From Tranzscheliella williamsii (lineage: Eukaryota > Basidiomycota > Ustilaginomycetes > Ustilaginales > Ustilaginaceae): a stretch of 64,000 nucleotides of DNA. The notes under the pieces were generated by a model. The model did not search any database. It was not told the DNA's origin and worked only from the letters and a program-made list of their open reading frames with translations. This document shows positions 1 through 9,955 of this stretch, in pieces; position 1 is the stretch's first letter, and each line of letters opens with the position of its first letter. The stretch is from contig JALBYF010000002.1 of assembly GCA_023212725.1 (NCBI GenBank), forward strand, positions 62,001 to 126,000, given 5' to 3'. Position numbers and translations under genes: made by a program.

Positions 1-684
1 GCCAATCCGCTGCAGCGCCCTGCATACCAGGGCAGAAACCCGATTTCGGACGTTTTCTCGCTCTGGGCGCTCAAGCAGACGGTCAAGTATCTTCCGCGAG
101 TGGCGCGCGACCGCACTGATTCTGAGGCACGCGGACAGATGCTTCTAGCAGCTACGTTTGCCGGCATCGGGTTCGGCAACGCAGGCGTTCACCTTTGTCA
201 CGGCATGTCGTACCCGATTTCAGGACTGAACAAAAAGCTGGCCCACTACAAGCATCCTGGATACGAGGTAGACCACCCGATCGTGCCCCACGGCGTCTCA
301 GTAGCGCTGACGGGACCGGCAGTGTTTGAGTTCACTGCGCCGTCGGCGCCCGACCGTCACCGAGAAGTGGCGGCGATTTTCCAGGGCTACCAAACGGCGA
401 GCGAGAGCACGGACATTGCAAGGCTGCCGGACGCAGAGGTGGGCCAGCTTGTCTATGACCGTATCGCCGAGTTCCTGGCTGAGCTGGGCGTGCCCCGAGG
501 CCTGACCCAGCTGGGCTACACGGGCGCACATATCGACGCGCTCGTCAAGGGCACCATTCCCCAGCGACGCGTGCTCGACCTGGCGCCCGGCATCGGCGCC
601 GTGATGGGCGCCGACGGCCACGAGCATCTGAGCAAGATCTTGGAGAAGAGCTGTAAGTGGCGCGCCGAAGCAGCCAACGACTAG
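1..684 (+). CDS. ADHFE1: Hydroxyacid-oxoacid transhydrogenase, iron-containing alcohol dehydrogenase family (3' part)
   Basis: The reading frame is open from base 1 and ends with TAG at 682-684, so the 5' part lies outside the window. The 227 visible residues are the C-terminal half of the family. They contain GFGNAGVHLCHGMSYPISG, the helical-domain signature with metal-binding histidines, then HGVSVALTGPAVFEFT, and LVKGTIPQRRV near the end. The order and spacing match animal ADHFE1/HOT. The family is mitochondrial and couples oxidation of 4-hydroxybutyrate to reduction of 2-oxoglutarate without free cofactor. Location cannot be judged here because the N-terminus is missing. The visible part has no intron. 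Confidence 0.88.
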   Translation, partial: ANPLQRPAYQGRNPISDVFSLWALKQTVKYLPRVARDRTDSEARGQMLLAATFAGIGFGNAGVHLCHGMSYPISGLNKKLAHYKHPGYEVDHPIVPHGVSVALTGPAVFEFTAPSAPDRHREVAAIFQGYQTASESTDIARLPDAEVGQLVYDRIAEFLAELGVPRGLTQLGYTGAHIDALVKGTIPQRRVLDLAPGIGAVMGADGHEHLSKILEKSCKWRAEAAND

Positions 685-1568
685 CAATGGTGGCCATACT
701 GACAGCGACCGTACTTTTCCTTTCCATTTCTGCCGACGGCCACAGTGTCTTACTGATCCGCGCGAGTCACCGACTCAGCTTTTTTGTTGGTGATCACGTC
801 TATCATCCCACAAGGCAGAACGAGGAATTGGTCTCTGGCTAGGAAAATCTCACCAAATGCGTCATAAACACTGCTGAGCTCCTGCTTCCCCGTCACCCAG
901 CTATAAGATGCTGCACCGTTGTCACTGCTCACGATCGAAACTTGAATGAGACGCGGCAGTGCCGAGGCAACGAATAAGCTCCATGAGATCACAGAGCGAC
1001 TACCCGATGTGATGGCGGGAGCGATGGCTCTCCTTTCCGCTAAATTGTGATATGTGGTGGAGGGATTGCAGCAGGACCGACGAGCAAGCGCGTGAAGGCA
1101 GCGCAAGAGCAGCCGTTGTCACCTAGTAAGCTTTACGTACTGAACCGTCACAGTTCACTGTGAATCTCACGGTGACAACTTCGAGGCGGTTCCGACAGTG
1201 GCGATGTCGGATCAGCCGAAAATAGAACGGAACCGAGAAGGTGAAGATTAGGCTAAATTCGAACGTGCAGGAAATGGGAGAATGAATATCGATCTATTTC
1301 GCGGTTAGCATTTATTCATCTAGCTACTTGTGACTGTACCCTCTGCTGCTGTGACGGCACCGGCTGGGACGAAACGTTCGCCGCGAGTAGTGTGGTTATG
1401 TATGTTGCTGGGCGATGCGAAATGGAAAGTAGAGCGTGAGAGATAGGCTAGCCGGGGGTGGCTGAGTACATAAACCTTGCGCTAGCTTGGCGGGCATCGA
1501 GCCGGATCCCCCGCATAACACAGGCGCAAGCGCAAGCATTCTTTTGCATCCACCATCTGCCGCACGCC
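685..1568. other. Intergenic region, no gene seen
   Basis: This holds the 3' flank of the transhydrogenase and the upstream region of the MAPEG gene. Short ORFs here have no codon bias or recognisable motif. The middle part, about 1230-1330, is AT-richer than the flanking genes. Confidence 0.6.
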
Positions 1569-2057
1569 ATGACGGGACTGACTCGAAACGTGTCGCTGAC
1601 GTCGAACCTGAGCTGGGCGGCGCTGCCCGCAGCGCTGACGCTGGCGGCGTGGCCGCACTGGTACACGATCTACCTCGCCGAGAGCAACAAGGTGCAGGGC
1701 GGCTGGTCGAACGTCAACCCGCGCTCCTGGGTCACCCAGCTCAACGCCAAGGCCGCCGCCGGCAAGCACCTCTCGCCGCTCGAACAGACCATCCTCCGCG
1801 GCCAGAGCTGCCAGGCCAACGCGTTCGAAAACGTCCCTCTCTTCGCCCTCACCCTCCTCTTCGCCAACGTTGCCGGCCTGGACAAATCCGAAATCAACCG
1901 CTTCGTCATCACCTACCTCGTCACCCGATTCCTCTTCACCCTCTTCTACCTCAAAACCCAGTCCAAAGCCAAGAGCTATGCGCGAACCGCCGCTTTCAAC
2001 ATCGGCATCCTCTACATCATCAGAATCTGGGTCCTGGCCGCCTTCAAGTACTTGTAG
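1569..2057 (+). CDS. MAPEG-family membrane protein
   Basis: This 162-residue single-exon ORF has the size and character of the MAPEG family (microsomal glutathione S-transferase and related membrane proteins). There are about four hydrophobic segments: around residues 14-33, 85-100, 110-125 and 140-160. Between the first two lies a polar loop, and LRGQSCQANAFENVPLF matches the family pattern of a polar motif followed by E-N-x-P. I chose the ATG at 1569 because the frame upstream has no other ATG. The protein is probably in the ER or another endomembrane. Whether it has transferase activity cannot be said from sequence. Confidence 0.75.
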   Translation: MTGLTRNVSLTSNLSWAALPAALTLAAWPHWYTIYLAESNKVQGGWSNVNPRSWVTQLNAKAAAGKHLSPLEQTILRGQSCQANAFENVPLFALTLLFANVAGLDKSEINRFVITYLVTRFLFTLFYLKTQSKAKSYARTAAFNIGILYIIRIWVLAAFKYL

Positions 2058-2361
2058 TCGCCTTCTCTTTGCCCGGCCAGCGACACTTCAGCCCTCTGCG
2101 CCTCGTCTCTGCCGATCCCTGGAAGCCATCTACCCAGCCTGTGCGTGCGGTCATTGTCACTCGGATAAGGATTAGCGTCTACACTACACATGCCGTCGCT
2201 GCTCTCCACAATAAAATAAGCTGGACGCTTGCCTGTCTAACAAAATGCCAGTGCGGCTGTATTGCTTGTTCATAGTGTGCGTTCTAGGGGTGACCCAAGG
2301 TAGTGGGTGCTAGATGTGTTGTAAGCGGGGGAACAGGGAGGGGAGGCGCGGTGCGACGCGG
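2058..2361. other. Convergent 3' flanks
   Basis: This short gap separates the 3' ends of the MAPEG gene (+) and the acyl-CoA synthetase (-). An AATAAA at 2210-2215, about 150 bases after the MAPEG stop, is a plausible poly(A) signal for that gene. Nothing else was seen. Confidence 0.5.
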
Positions 2362-4146
2362 CTAAAGCTTGGAGGCGAAGCGGGCGCGGAGGACGTTCTT
2401 CTGGACTTTGCCGGTGCTGGTTTTGGGGAGTTCTTGGACGATGTCGAACCATTCTGGGACGGCGAAACCGCTCATGCGGGCCTTGCAGTGGGAGCGGAGA
2501 TCTTCGATGAGGGAGGCGTGCTGTGAGGGGGGGATGCGTGCCTGGGGGGTGAGGACGACGAAGGCCTGGCCGCGCTCGCCCCACTTGGGATGCTGGCGGG
2601 CGATGACGCAGCACTCGAGCACGGCGTCGTGCGCGGCGAGTTCCTGCTCGACCATGAGCGACGAGACGTTTTCGCCGCCGGAGATGATGATGTCCTTGCC
2701 GCGGTCGAGAATCTGGATCTCGCCGCCGGGATGGCGGACGGCGAGGTCGCCGGTGTGGAACCAGCCCTTGAGCACCGCCTTGCTCGTCGCCTCGGTGTCG
2801 TTGTAGTAGCCCACCATCGCCATGTTGCCGCGGATGACGATTTCGCCGGTCTCCTGGCCGTCTCGCGCGACGTCGATCAGGTCGCCGTGTGCCTCCTCCG
2901 CCGACGAAGCGGTGCGCACCACGCGTGCCTCATCCGACGTCAGGAAACCGTGTCCCTGCCGCGCCATCATGCGCGCGCGCGCATCCACATCCAGCTGCGC
3001 CCACGCCGGCTCAAAGTAGCGCCGCGTAAACGGCCCGTACGTTTCGGTAAGCCCATAGACGTGCACCGGCTGCAGATTCAGCGCCTCCATCTTGGCCAAC
3101 AGATTCGCCGTCGGCGCCGAGGCTGCCACCGACACGTTCACCTTGCGGCTCAGCCGCTTGGCATCCGGGTGGTTGACGATGCCGATCTGCACCGTCGGTG
3201 CGCCGCAGTAGTGCGTGACGCCGTGGTGGAGCAGCGCATCCCAGATGACCGCATTGTCAACTTTACGGATGGTGAAGTGGGTGCCCAGGGCGGCGGTGAC
3301 AGCCCACGGGAAGGTCCAGCCGCAGGCGTGGAACATGGGCAGCACCCACAAGTAGACGCTATCCTGCGTGATATTGTTCTCGAACGCATTGGCGACCGCA
3401 GCGAGGTAGGAGCCGCGATGCGTCGTGATGACCCCCTTCGGCCGGCCTGTGGTGCCCGAAGTGTAGCACAGCGCTATCGGCTGGTCCTCATCCTTGGGCG
3501 CATACAAGAGCTTCCACCCGGTCTTGGGACTGCCGTTCTTGCCCTCGGCCTTGACACGCTGCTCCTCGGCCTGTTCGGCCGCCTGCCAGGCCTGCCAGCC
3601 CCGATCTAGAAAGTGCTCGTATGCGTCGCTGGCGTCTTGGCCGCCCGAGTCGTTGCTGACGATCACCGTGATGCCGCGCTGCTCGGCGTCGGGAGGCACG
3701 AGATGGGTCAGTTCGTGATCGCAGAGGATGATGGTGCTGCCGGAGTGCTCGAGGACGTAGGCTACCTCTTTGGGCGTGTTCCTAATGTTGATCGGGGTGA
3801 TGATGGCGGCGGCAGCGGGGATGCCGTAGTGCGCGTCCGCGATCAGAGGCGCGTTGGGCGTGATTACGGCGACGCGATCGCCGGGCTTGAAGCCGGGCAC
3901 CGTCTGTAGCGCAAAGGCGAGCGACAAGACCCGTGCCGCCCACTGCGCGTAGGTAAAGCAGTAGCCGCGCTCCGGATGGGTCAGTGCCAGCTTGTCAGGC
4001 GTGATCAGCGCGGCTCGCAAGAGGAACGAGACCGGTGTAAGAGCCGACCGATAGTGCACGACCGACGGCGGCGAAGAGAGCGAGAGCTCAAACGGCTTCG
4101 AGGTAGGTGGCTGCGAGGAGCGTGGCGGCGTGTATTTGGCCGGCAT
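2362..4146 (-). CDS. Peroxisomal AMP-forming acyl-CoA synthetase
   Basis: The protein has 594 residues with the full set of adenylate-forming motifs. These are the P-loop YTSGTTGRPKGV near residue 225, YGLTETYGP near 363, the hinge block GWFHTGDL...DRGKDIIISGGENVS near 463, and the catalytic-lysine motif PKTSTGKVQK near the C-terminus. It ends in SKL, a canonical type 1 peroxisomal targeting signal. It should activate a carboxylic acid, probably a medium-chain or aromatic one, to its CoA ester with ATP. I chose the ATG at 4146. The frame stays open to 4419, but those 91 extra residues look non-coding. It is divergent from the SGNH hydrolase, with 421 bases between the starts. The substrate is not predictable from sequence. 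Confidence 0.88.
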   Translation of the reverse strand: MPAKYTPPRSSQPPTSKPFELSLSSPPSVVHYRSALTPVSFLLRAALITPDKLALTHPERGYCFTYAQWAARVLSLAFALQTVPGFKPGDRVAVITPNAPLIADAHYGIPAAAAIITPINIRNTPKEVAYVLEHSGSTIILCDHELTHLVPPDAEQRGITVIVSNDSGGQDASDAYEHFLDRGWQAWQAAEQAEEQRVKAEGKNGSPKTGWKLLYAPKDEDQPIALCYTSGTTGRPKGVITTHRGSYLAAVANAFENNITQDSVYLWVLPMFHACGWTFPWAVTAALGTHFTIRKVDNAVIWDALLHHGVTHYCGAPTVQIGIVNHPDAKRLSRKVNVSVAASAPTANLLAKMEALNLQPVHVYGLTETYGPFTRRYFEPAWAQLDVDARARMMARQGHGFLTSDEARVVRTASSAEEAHGDLIDVARDGQETGEIVIRGNMAMVGYYNDTEATSKAVLKGWFHTGDLAVRHPGGEIQILDRGKDIIISGGENVSSLMVEQELAAHDAVLECCVIARQHPKWGERGQAFVVLTPQARIPPSQHASLIEDLRSHCKARMSGFAVPEWFDIVQELPKTSTGKVQKNVLRARFASKL

Positions 4147-4567
4147 GCTGGGCGATGAGCAAGGCGGTCTCCACAGCAAGCACTCGAAAAATCCTCGCTG
4201 GTTGGCCCGCACTCCGGAGGATCTGTAACTCGAGCCTGGGGTCTTGAACACGATGATAGGAGACCAGGCAACACGACACGGTAGTAAGGAATGTGTTTGG
4301 TGGTAGAGCGAGTTGTTTCGCCAGGATGAACTCCATTCGTCCCCGCGCATTGAAGTTGCTCCGTCTAACCGGTCAACTTTCCCCGCATTACGCGCCCCGT
4401 CGCTTGTCAAAAGGCGCATCCAGCGACGACCTAACAGCTGAACTATTGGAACGACTCACCGAAGCCTTTCCCGCTTCACCGCGCACGACTCACACGGCGA
4501 CTTTGGTGTTCCCTTTTGCGGCCGCCGTTGCTTCCTGGCGATAGCATTCACGCCGGGATAGAATATA
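4147..4567. promoter_or_regulatory. Shared divergent promoter region
   Basis: This 421-base interval separates the start codons of the acyl-CoA synthetase (-) and the SGNH hydrolase (+). Both promoters must lie here or overlap the genes. I see no clear TATA box. Confidence 0.45.
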
Positions 4568-5392
4568 ATGAAGGTGATTGCTCTCGGGTCGTCGTTTGCC
4601 GCTGGGCCTGGGATCGAGCCGCAGACGGATACGGATGCGGGGCGGAGTGGCAACAACTACCCGAACCTGCTCGCCCGCAGACTGGGGATCGATGTCACGT
4701 CGTCGGCGCAGTTCGTCGACTTGACCGTGTCGGGCGCTACGCTGCTCAACGTGCTTTCGCAGCCGCAAGAGACGGGCGGGAAGACCTTTCCGCCGCAGCT
4801 GTCCACCCTGCCCGCGGACGATCCGACGCAAGAGACCATCATTACCGTGACGGGAGGCGGCAACGACATGTTCTACATCGGCTCCATGTTCGACCGCACG
4901 CTCAACGGCACCTGGTGGGGTCGGATTGTGCGTCTCTTCATCCCCGCCGCAAAGGAACAACCCACCATAGCCGCGCCGGAGGAGGTCGTGGCGCGCTTCC
5001 AAGCGATTCTGGATCAGCTGTGTGCCGCGTTCCCCACCGCACACATCTTGCTGGTCGAATACTTCGCCGTGATAGGGCCCGACACCAGAGCAGGCACCGA
5101 CGTCGTCTTCTCCGATGACCAGCTCAAAGCGTACCTGTGCACGGCAGACACGCTCAAGCACATCTACGCGCAGGCGGCACACGGACGCGCCCGCGTACAC
5201 ATCGTGCCCCTCGCCGACGAAAGCCGCGACGCGCACGCCCTAGGCTCCCGCCAGCCGTGGGTCAATGGCTGCTCGCTCTGGAGGTTTTACAAAGGCGGTG
5301 CTTTCCACCCCAACCTCGAAGGCATGCAAGCCGCTGCCGACAGAATCTTCCGCTTCTGCCAGAACCTCGGCATCGTGCCAAAACACGCCTAG
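4568..5392 (+). CDS. SGNH/GDSL-type hydrolase
   Basis: This is a 274-residue single-exon protein. The three diagnostic SGNH blocks are visible. ALGSSFAAGPG at residues 5-15 carries the nucleophilic serine, VTGGGNDMF near 95-103 supplies the oxyanion-hole Gly and Asn, and GAFHPNLEG near 245 carries the catalytic His of the usual D/N-x-x-H type block. No signal peptide precedes the first block, so the enzyme is probably intracellular. The family includes esterases, lipases and acyl hydrolases. The divergent arrangement with a peroxisomal acyl-CoA synthetase would suit ester or lipid breakdown, but that is inference. Confidence 0.8.
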   Translation: MKVIALGSSFAAGPGIEPQTDTDAGRSGNNYPNLLARRLGIDVTSSAQFVDLTVSGATLLNVLSQPQETGGKTFPPQLSTLPADDPTQETIITVTGGGNDMFYIGSMFDRTLNGTWWGRIVRLFIPAAKEQPTIAAPEEVVARFQAILDQLCAAFPTAHILLVEYFAVIGPDTRAGTDVVFSDDQLKAYLCTADTLKHIYAQAAHGRARVHIVPLADESRDAHALGSRQPWVNGCSLWRFYKGGAFHPNLEGMQAAADRIFRFCQNLGIVPKHA

Positions 5393-6036
5393 CGCTAGCA
5401 CTCAGGTAAAATGATGTGTTCGCCCTCTCTGCACGGCTAGTACTCTTGAAACATGGCCTCGTTGTGATTCATCGAGACGCGGCCGTTAGTCCCTTGGATG
5501 TTACGTAGACTTCACCGCGCAGGATGAAACAATGGAGTGGGTTAATGACGGCCCTAAGTGATGGTGGGTTGTGAGGCCGTTGCATGGTGCGTTTACTGGC
5601 ACACCCTCTCTCTGGTGCAGACAACGGTGGGGCGGTTACCTTGGCGTGCTTGCAGTGCACGAAGACAGCGGTCTGCACGATCTGGCCGTGCGCGGAAGAT
5701 GTCCGTCGGCGGATTACTCATGTGCATAGCCGCTGCCGTCTTTGCCGCGCCCGACGTCATCCTTCCGCCGTTTCTCCACAAATCATGAATGATCTTTTCG
5801 CCGGCCTTTGCATGCGTTACCCAAAACCGTAGGCCGGTTCTCACAAGGAGTGTAACGGCCAAGTGAGAGGAATGACTCAACCGTTGCATCGGTCGGCCTA
5901 GAGTAAGCACAGGTGGCAGTTAGGAACAAGGAGAGGACGGCGAACTTTCGCCGGGACTCTTGGTTCTGATCTTTGTCCTGAGAGCCTGGGTAGCCTTTTC
6001 TCAGCTCCTCTCCAAGCCAGCCAGAACGACGCAGTT
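5393..6036. other. Intergenic region, no gene seen
   Basis: This is the 3' flank of the SGNH hydrolase and the upstream region of the FMN dehydrogenase. Short ORFs on both strands lack codon bias and motifs. Confidence 0.55.
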
Positions 6037-7344
6037 ATGGATCCAACGAATCTGCCCAAGCGAACGACTCCGCACTGGTCGCTGTATCAACGCGAATGTT
6101 TTGTGTCGGGGACGGCGGAGCACAAGCCTCCCCCGTTCAACACGCACCCGGCGGAGCTGGAGCGGTTGGCTCGGGAGCGTTTGAGCGCGGGCGGGTGGAG
6201 CTATGCGTCGTGCAATGCGGGGCTCGGCATGACGCACGCCAACAACCGGTCGGCCTTTGACCAGTGGAACATTGTGCCGCGGATGCTGGTGGACACGAAC
6301 CGGCGGGACACGAGCATTGAGCTGTTTGGCAAGAAGCTGTCGGCGCCGATCTGCCTTTCGCCGGTGGGGATCAACAAGATCTACCATCCCGAGGGAGAGC
6401 TGCCGGTCGCGCGCGTCGCGGGCGAGCTTGGCCTGCCCTACTCGCTCTCCACTGCGGGCTCGGCGGCCATTGAGGACGCCGCGCGCGCGAACCGTGACGG
6501 TGCCACCGCCGGCGTCGCAGCTGGCCGCGGAGCAACGTACAACGACGGCCTACGCTGGTTCCAGCTGTATCTGCCCCACCAGGACGAGCTGGCACTCTCG
6601 CTGCTCCAGCGCGCCCACGACTCCGGATTCGACGTCTGCATGATGACGCTCGACACCTGGCAGCTCGCCTGGCGCCACCTCGACATCGCACTCTCCAACT
6701 ACGGCTTCTACCGCGGCATCGGCAACGAACTCGGCTTTAGCGACCCCGTCTTCAACAAGATCCTGAAGGAGCGCGGCATCGACAAGGAGAAGGACCCCAA
6801 AGCTGCCGGCCGTACGTGGATCGACCAGATCTGGCACGGCAAGGCGTTTGACTGGGACAAGATCCCGTGGGTTGTCGCACAGTGGAAGCGCATTTCGGGC
6901 GGGCGGCCGTTCCTGCTCAAGGGCATCCTGAGCGCCGACGACGCGCTCAAGGCCAAGGCGGCCGGCTGCGACGGCATTGTCGTCAGCAACCATGCAGGCC
7001 GCCAGGTCGACGGCTCCATCTCCAGCCTCGAGGCGCTCCCCGAGATCGTAGACGCCGTCGGCGACTCGCTCAAGATCCTCTTCGACTCGGGCATCCGTGG
7101 CGGCGCTGACTGCTTCAAGGCACTCGCGCTTGGCGCAGACGCCGTCATGATCGGCCGCCTCTGGATCTACGGCCTCTCGATCCAGGGCGAAGAAGGCGTC
7201 CGCCACGTCCTCCGCTCGCTTCTCGCCGACTTCGACCTCCTGATGAACGTCGGCGGCTTCCGCAGCATCCAAGAAATTAAAGACGGCAAGGCCCTCCGAA
7301 GAGCCGGCGTCATCGGCAGACCCTCGGCAGAAACCAAGTTGTAG
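6037..7344 (+). CDS. FMN-dependent alpha-hydroxyacid dehydrogenase/oxidase (lactate 2-monooxygenase-like)
   Basis: The protein has 435 residues in one exon. It shows the TIM-barrel signatures of the FMN alpha-hydroxyacid dehydrogenase family. KLSAPICLSPVG is the first FMN-binding strand and VVSNHAGRQVDG near residue 316 holds the catalytic histidine and the substrate-binding arginine. DSGIRGGADCFKALALGADA near 349 is the phosphate-binding region. The long N-terminal stretch and the insertion around residues 230-280 resemble lactate 2-monooxygenase-type members more than yeast cytochrome b2, and no heme domain is present. The C-terminus TKL is only a weak match to a peroxisomal signal. The exact substrate, lactate or another 2-hydroxyacid, is unknown. 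Confidence 0.88.
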   Translation: MDPTNLPKRTTPHWSLYQRECFVSGTAEHKPPPFNTHPAELERLARERLSAGGWSYASCNAGLGMTHANNRSAFDQWNIVPRMLVDTNRRDTSIELFGKKLSAPICLSPVGINKIYHPEGELPVARVAGELGLPYSLSTAGSAAIEDAARANRDGATAGVAAGRGATYNDGLRWFQLYLPHQDELALSLLQRAHDSGFDVCMMTLDTWQLAWRHLDIALSNYGFYRGIGNELGFSDPVFNKILKERGIDKEKDPKAAGRTWIDQIWHGKAFDWDKIPWVVAQWKRISGGRPFLLKGILSADDALKAKAAGCDGIVVSNHAGRQVDGSISSLEALPEIVDAVGDSLKILFDSGIRGGADCFKALALGADAVMIGRLWIYGLSIQGEEGVRHVLRSLLADFDLLMNVGGFRSIQEIKDGKALRRAGVIGRPSAETKL

Positions 7345-7788
7345 TGTCGCTCTTCTAATTTCCCTCCAGCAGCCTCCCTGAGCAGCATAGCAATGTACTC
7401 CTTGTCTTGCGCTTACGCGATCTATCCCTGGCCTGAATAGCGACGTGGCGGTCTCAGTAAGTCTGTGCGGATTGTACAGGTAGATTCTGGCGGGATCGAG
7501 GCAGCTCATGTCCACTCAAGGATTATACGCTGCTCGACGTTGAGAAGGTAGAATCAGCTCTCCAACTGTGATCGTTATTGTTCACCTGGGTCTGGCCGTC
7601 CCTATACCGTCTCAGCTGCTGGAGCGGATGCAGAGTGGTTCTAGATGAGCAAAAATAAATTAGAAGCTAGTGTACAGACCAAACAAATGCGATGCAAACG
7701 ACGACAGTAGGGACGAAATCGGAGAGGACCGGTGCAGGAGATGGATTGCATCGGTTGGCGGAGAAGCTAGGACGAGTGGGAGAAGACG
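7345..7788. other. Convergent 3' flanks
   Basis: The region lies between the FMN dehydrogenase (+) and the small membrane protein (-). An AATAAA at 7654-7659 could serve as a poly(A) signal for the + strand. No gene was seen. Confidence 0.5.
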
Positions 7789-8409
7789 CTAGTCGGATTT
7801 GCGGGTGCTGCTTGCCGCGGACGAGGATCGCTGCAGTTCTGCGCGGTCGATGGGGTCAAGGCGCTCTAGGTCTTGCAGCTGTTTCTCCCGCTGGGCTGCT
7901 TGCGCCTTGGCGGCCTTGATGCCCACCAACTTAGTCCGACCGTCAGCGGTCAAGCTGGACCGCTTCGACTTGGGCAGGGAGGAGGGCAGGTGGTTGGCGT
8001 CGTGATCAGGATACGATGTGTAGACTGACCCGCCCCTTGACGTGGTGCTGAACTTGGAGTTGATCTTCCACGATGAGCCTGCCATCTGCCTTTGGCCGGT
8101 CCCACGATCACCGCGTGGAGAGTATGACTCGTCGTTGCGGAACGCATCGAGTAACCGGTCCTTCTCGTCGTCGCCGTCATCGCCGTCGTCCTCAAAGCGA
8201 TCCCGATCTCCATCCGCCGAGTCATATCCGTCCTCTGGTGCAAATTCGGTAGGCTGGCTGAAGGTGACAAAGATCCAGGCAAAGACAGCTAGTAGGAAGA
8301 GGCATGGAATGAGGAGAAATGCCCAGGAAAGCGATACAATGCTGTCCGGAATCTGCTCGTGGATTGCGGCCGAGTCCGCCAGATCTCGGATGCGATGAAG
8401 AAAGGGCAT
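7789..8409 (-). CDS. Small single-pass membrane protein, unknown function
   Basis: This is a 206-residue ORF whose first ATG in frame is at 8409. Residues about 27-50 form one strong hydrophobic segment (SLSWAFLLIPCLFLLAVFAW region). A very acidic stretch follows with many Asp and Glu, and then a basic, Ser-rich tail. The C-terminal part, with KAAKAQAAQREKQLQDLERL, is likely a short coiled coil. I do not recognise the family. The layout, a short N-terminus, one membrane span and a charged disordered tail, suggests a tail facing the cytosol. The tail's codon choice is less biased than that of neighbouring genes, so confidence is moderate. Confidence 0.6.
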   Translation of the reverse strand: MPFLHRIRDLADSAAIHEQIPDSIVSLSWAFLLIPCLFLLAVFAWIFVTFSQPTEFAPEDGYDSADGDRDRFEDDGDDGDDEKDRLLDAFRNDESYSPRGDRGTGQRQMAGSSWKINSKFSTTSRGGSVYTSYPDHDANHLPSSLPKSKRSSLTADGRTKLVGIKAAKAQAAQREKQLQDLERLDPIDRAELQRSSSAASSTRKSD

Positions 8410-9955
8410 GGCAGCGGTCCACACGACCACGTCGGAAGGACGGCAGGCTCACAGTGGCGCGGTTGTCAAATCGTCCCGGTCGGCGCGAGACGGTTGGCAA
8501 CGAACAGAGCTGTACCACGGTAGATGCAACTGCCTGGCAATGCGATGAGACCGAGCGCGGACAAGCGAGGGTGGCCAGAGATGTAAGCAAGTTGTTGTCC
8601 AGAGGGAAGTAGCGCATGCGGGGAGGGATGATGGACAGGAGATGGAAACGCGCGAACAGCGGCTGGGCAAGGTGAGGAAAGCTCCGTGCGCCTTTTCTGG
8701 CAACTATCGGACGACATAGATCGTCCATACAGTCGAAAACGCTTCCTGTCGCGATGTACGCGTCGGTAGATTGACACTCGACCTCCCAGAATGGCCTCAC
8801 CCCGGACACCTCCATCCCAGCCTAGCCCTTCCGCATACAACAGGTAGCAACCACAGCCGAGATGCCCGTTGCAGAGAATGCACTTGTCCCAAAGTAAGCC
8901 ATCAAAGCTACCGTCAGCGGAAGGTGTTGGTTATAACATGTGTTAGATCGGCGGATGAGGAGTAGTGGTTCCATTCTTAGCCGTGTGAGTTACGTGGGAC
9001 CGTACGTCTGCGCAGATTTTCCAAATGATCACGCAGCATCTATAGTTAGCACCTTCGGGTGGTGCTGCAAAGTTAGCAAAAATGAATGTGAACCGGGCGA
9101 CTTGCTTGTTAGTCAATGCGCGATCAAATTGATGTGAACGAAGGGCTCTGCAAACTGACGTCCTCAGACATTGTCCGCGTTCTTGATTTACAAGCCGTAG
9201 TCACCATCAATGCCCGCTATACCTTGGAAGCGGACCATCGTTGTTTTGCAGCCTTCGTCCGAGAAACCAGCGTTTGCCCTCGAGGATTTGATCAGCCAAG
9301 TCGCCGTTGCCTTATCATAAACTGGGCATTAGCAGGCGATGGAAAGCTGAGAAGCTACCACCAGGCTGTGTCGGAGTGTTAGACCCCTCAGACTCCTACG
9401 CACAGTTTAGGGAAGCGGATTTTCGCTTGGAAATGGACGGTTTCCTCCCCCCTTTGGTAGTGAGGAAGGAGCAACAAGGCTTGCATGGTAAATTAGAGAC
9501 GTCTTGCTGAAGGCCTGTGGCACTTTGCCTTTGCTCTGCAGGGTATCGCCGGTCTATCTGCTGGTCAATCTGTGACCAAGAGGTGGCGGAGCGGTGGGCT
9601 TTACCATCACGCGCACTTTGCAGCGCCGAGCTTTCCGACTGTAAGATTGGAAATACCAGACAGGGGTTTGAAGTCGGTTGTTGGTTTCAGACGAAGCGGC
9701 GAAACCTCCCCAAAAATTCAAACTGAACTGCTGCAAGTTCATGCTATAGGTTCTCTCCTCCACCCCGCTCATAGATCCTTCTAGTCGACTACCATCCTTC
9801 ATCTATCCAAAGCTGAGTCCAGTCAACGGCCTTGGAAACCGAGACAAGTCCATCTATCTGTACGCGCAAGCTGTAGGGGCGCTTTTGGACCACAGCTTGC
9901 ACTGCATCGACAGCAACCTCTTCTCCCTACCGCTCTACCCATCACCCTTCCCGTC
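8410..9955. other. Long intergenic region between divergent genes
   Basis: About 1.5 kb lies between the small membrane protein (-) and the mechanosensitive channel (+). The only ORFs are short and without bias. The centre, 8900-9800, is AT-richer than the genes. The last 60 bases before the channel ATG are pyrimidine-rich, as is common just upstream of fungal starts. Confidence 0.55.

Noticed and set aside
4147..4419. 91-residue N-terminal extension of the acyl-CoA synthetase
   Set aside because: The extension has no similarity to the family and lies in the divergent promoter region. The ATG at 4146 gives a normal-length enzyme.
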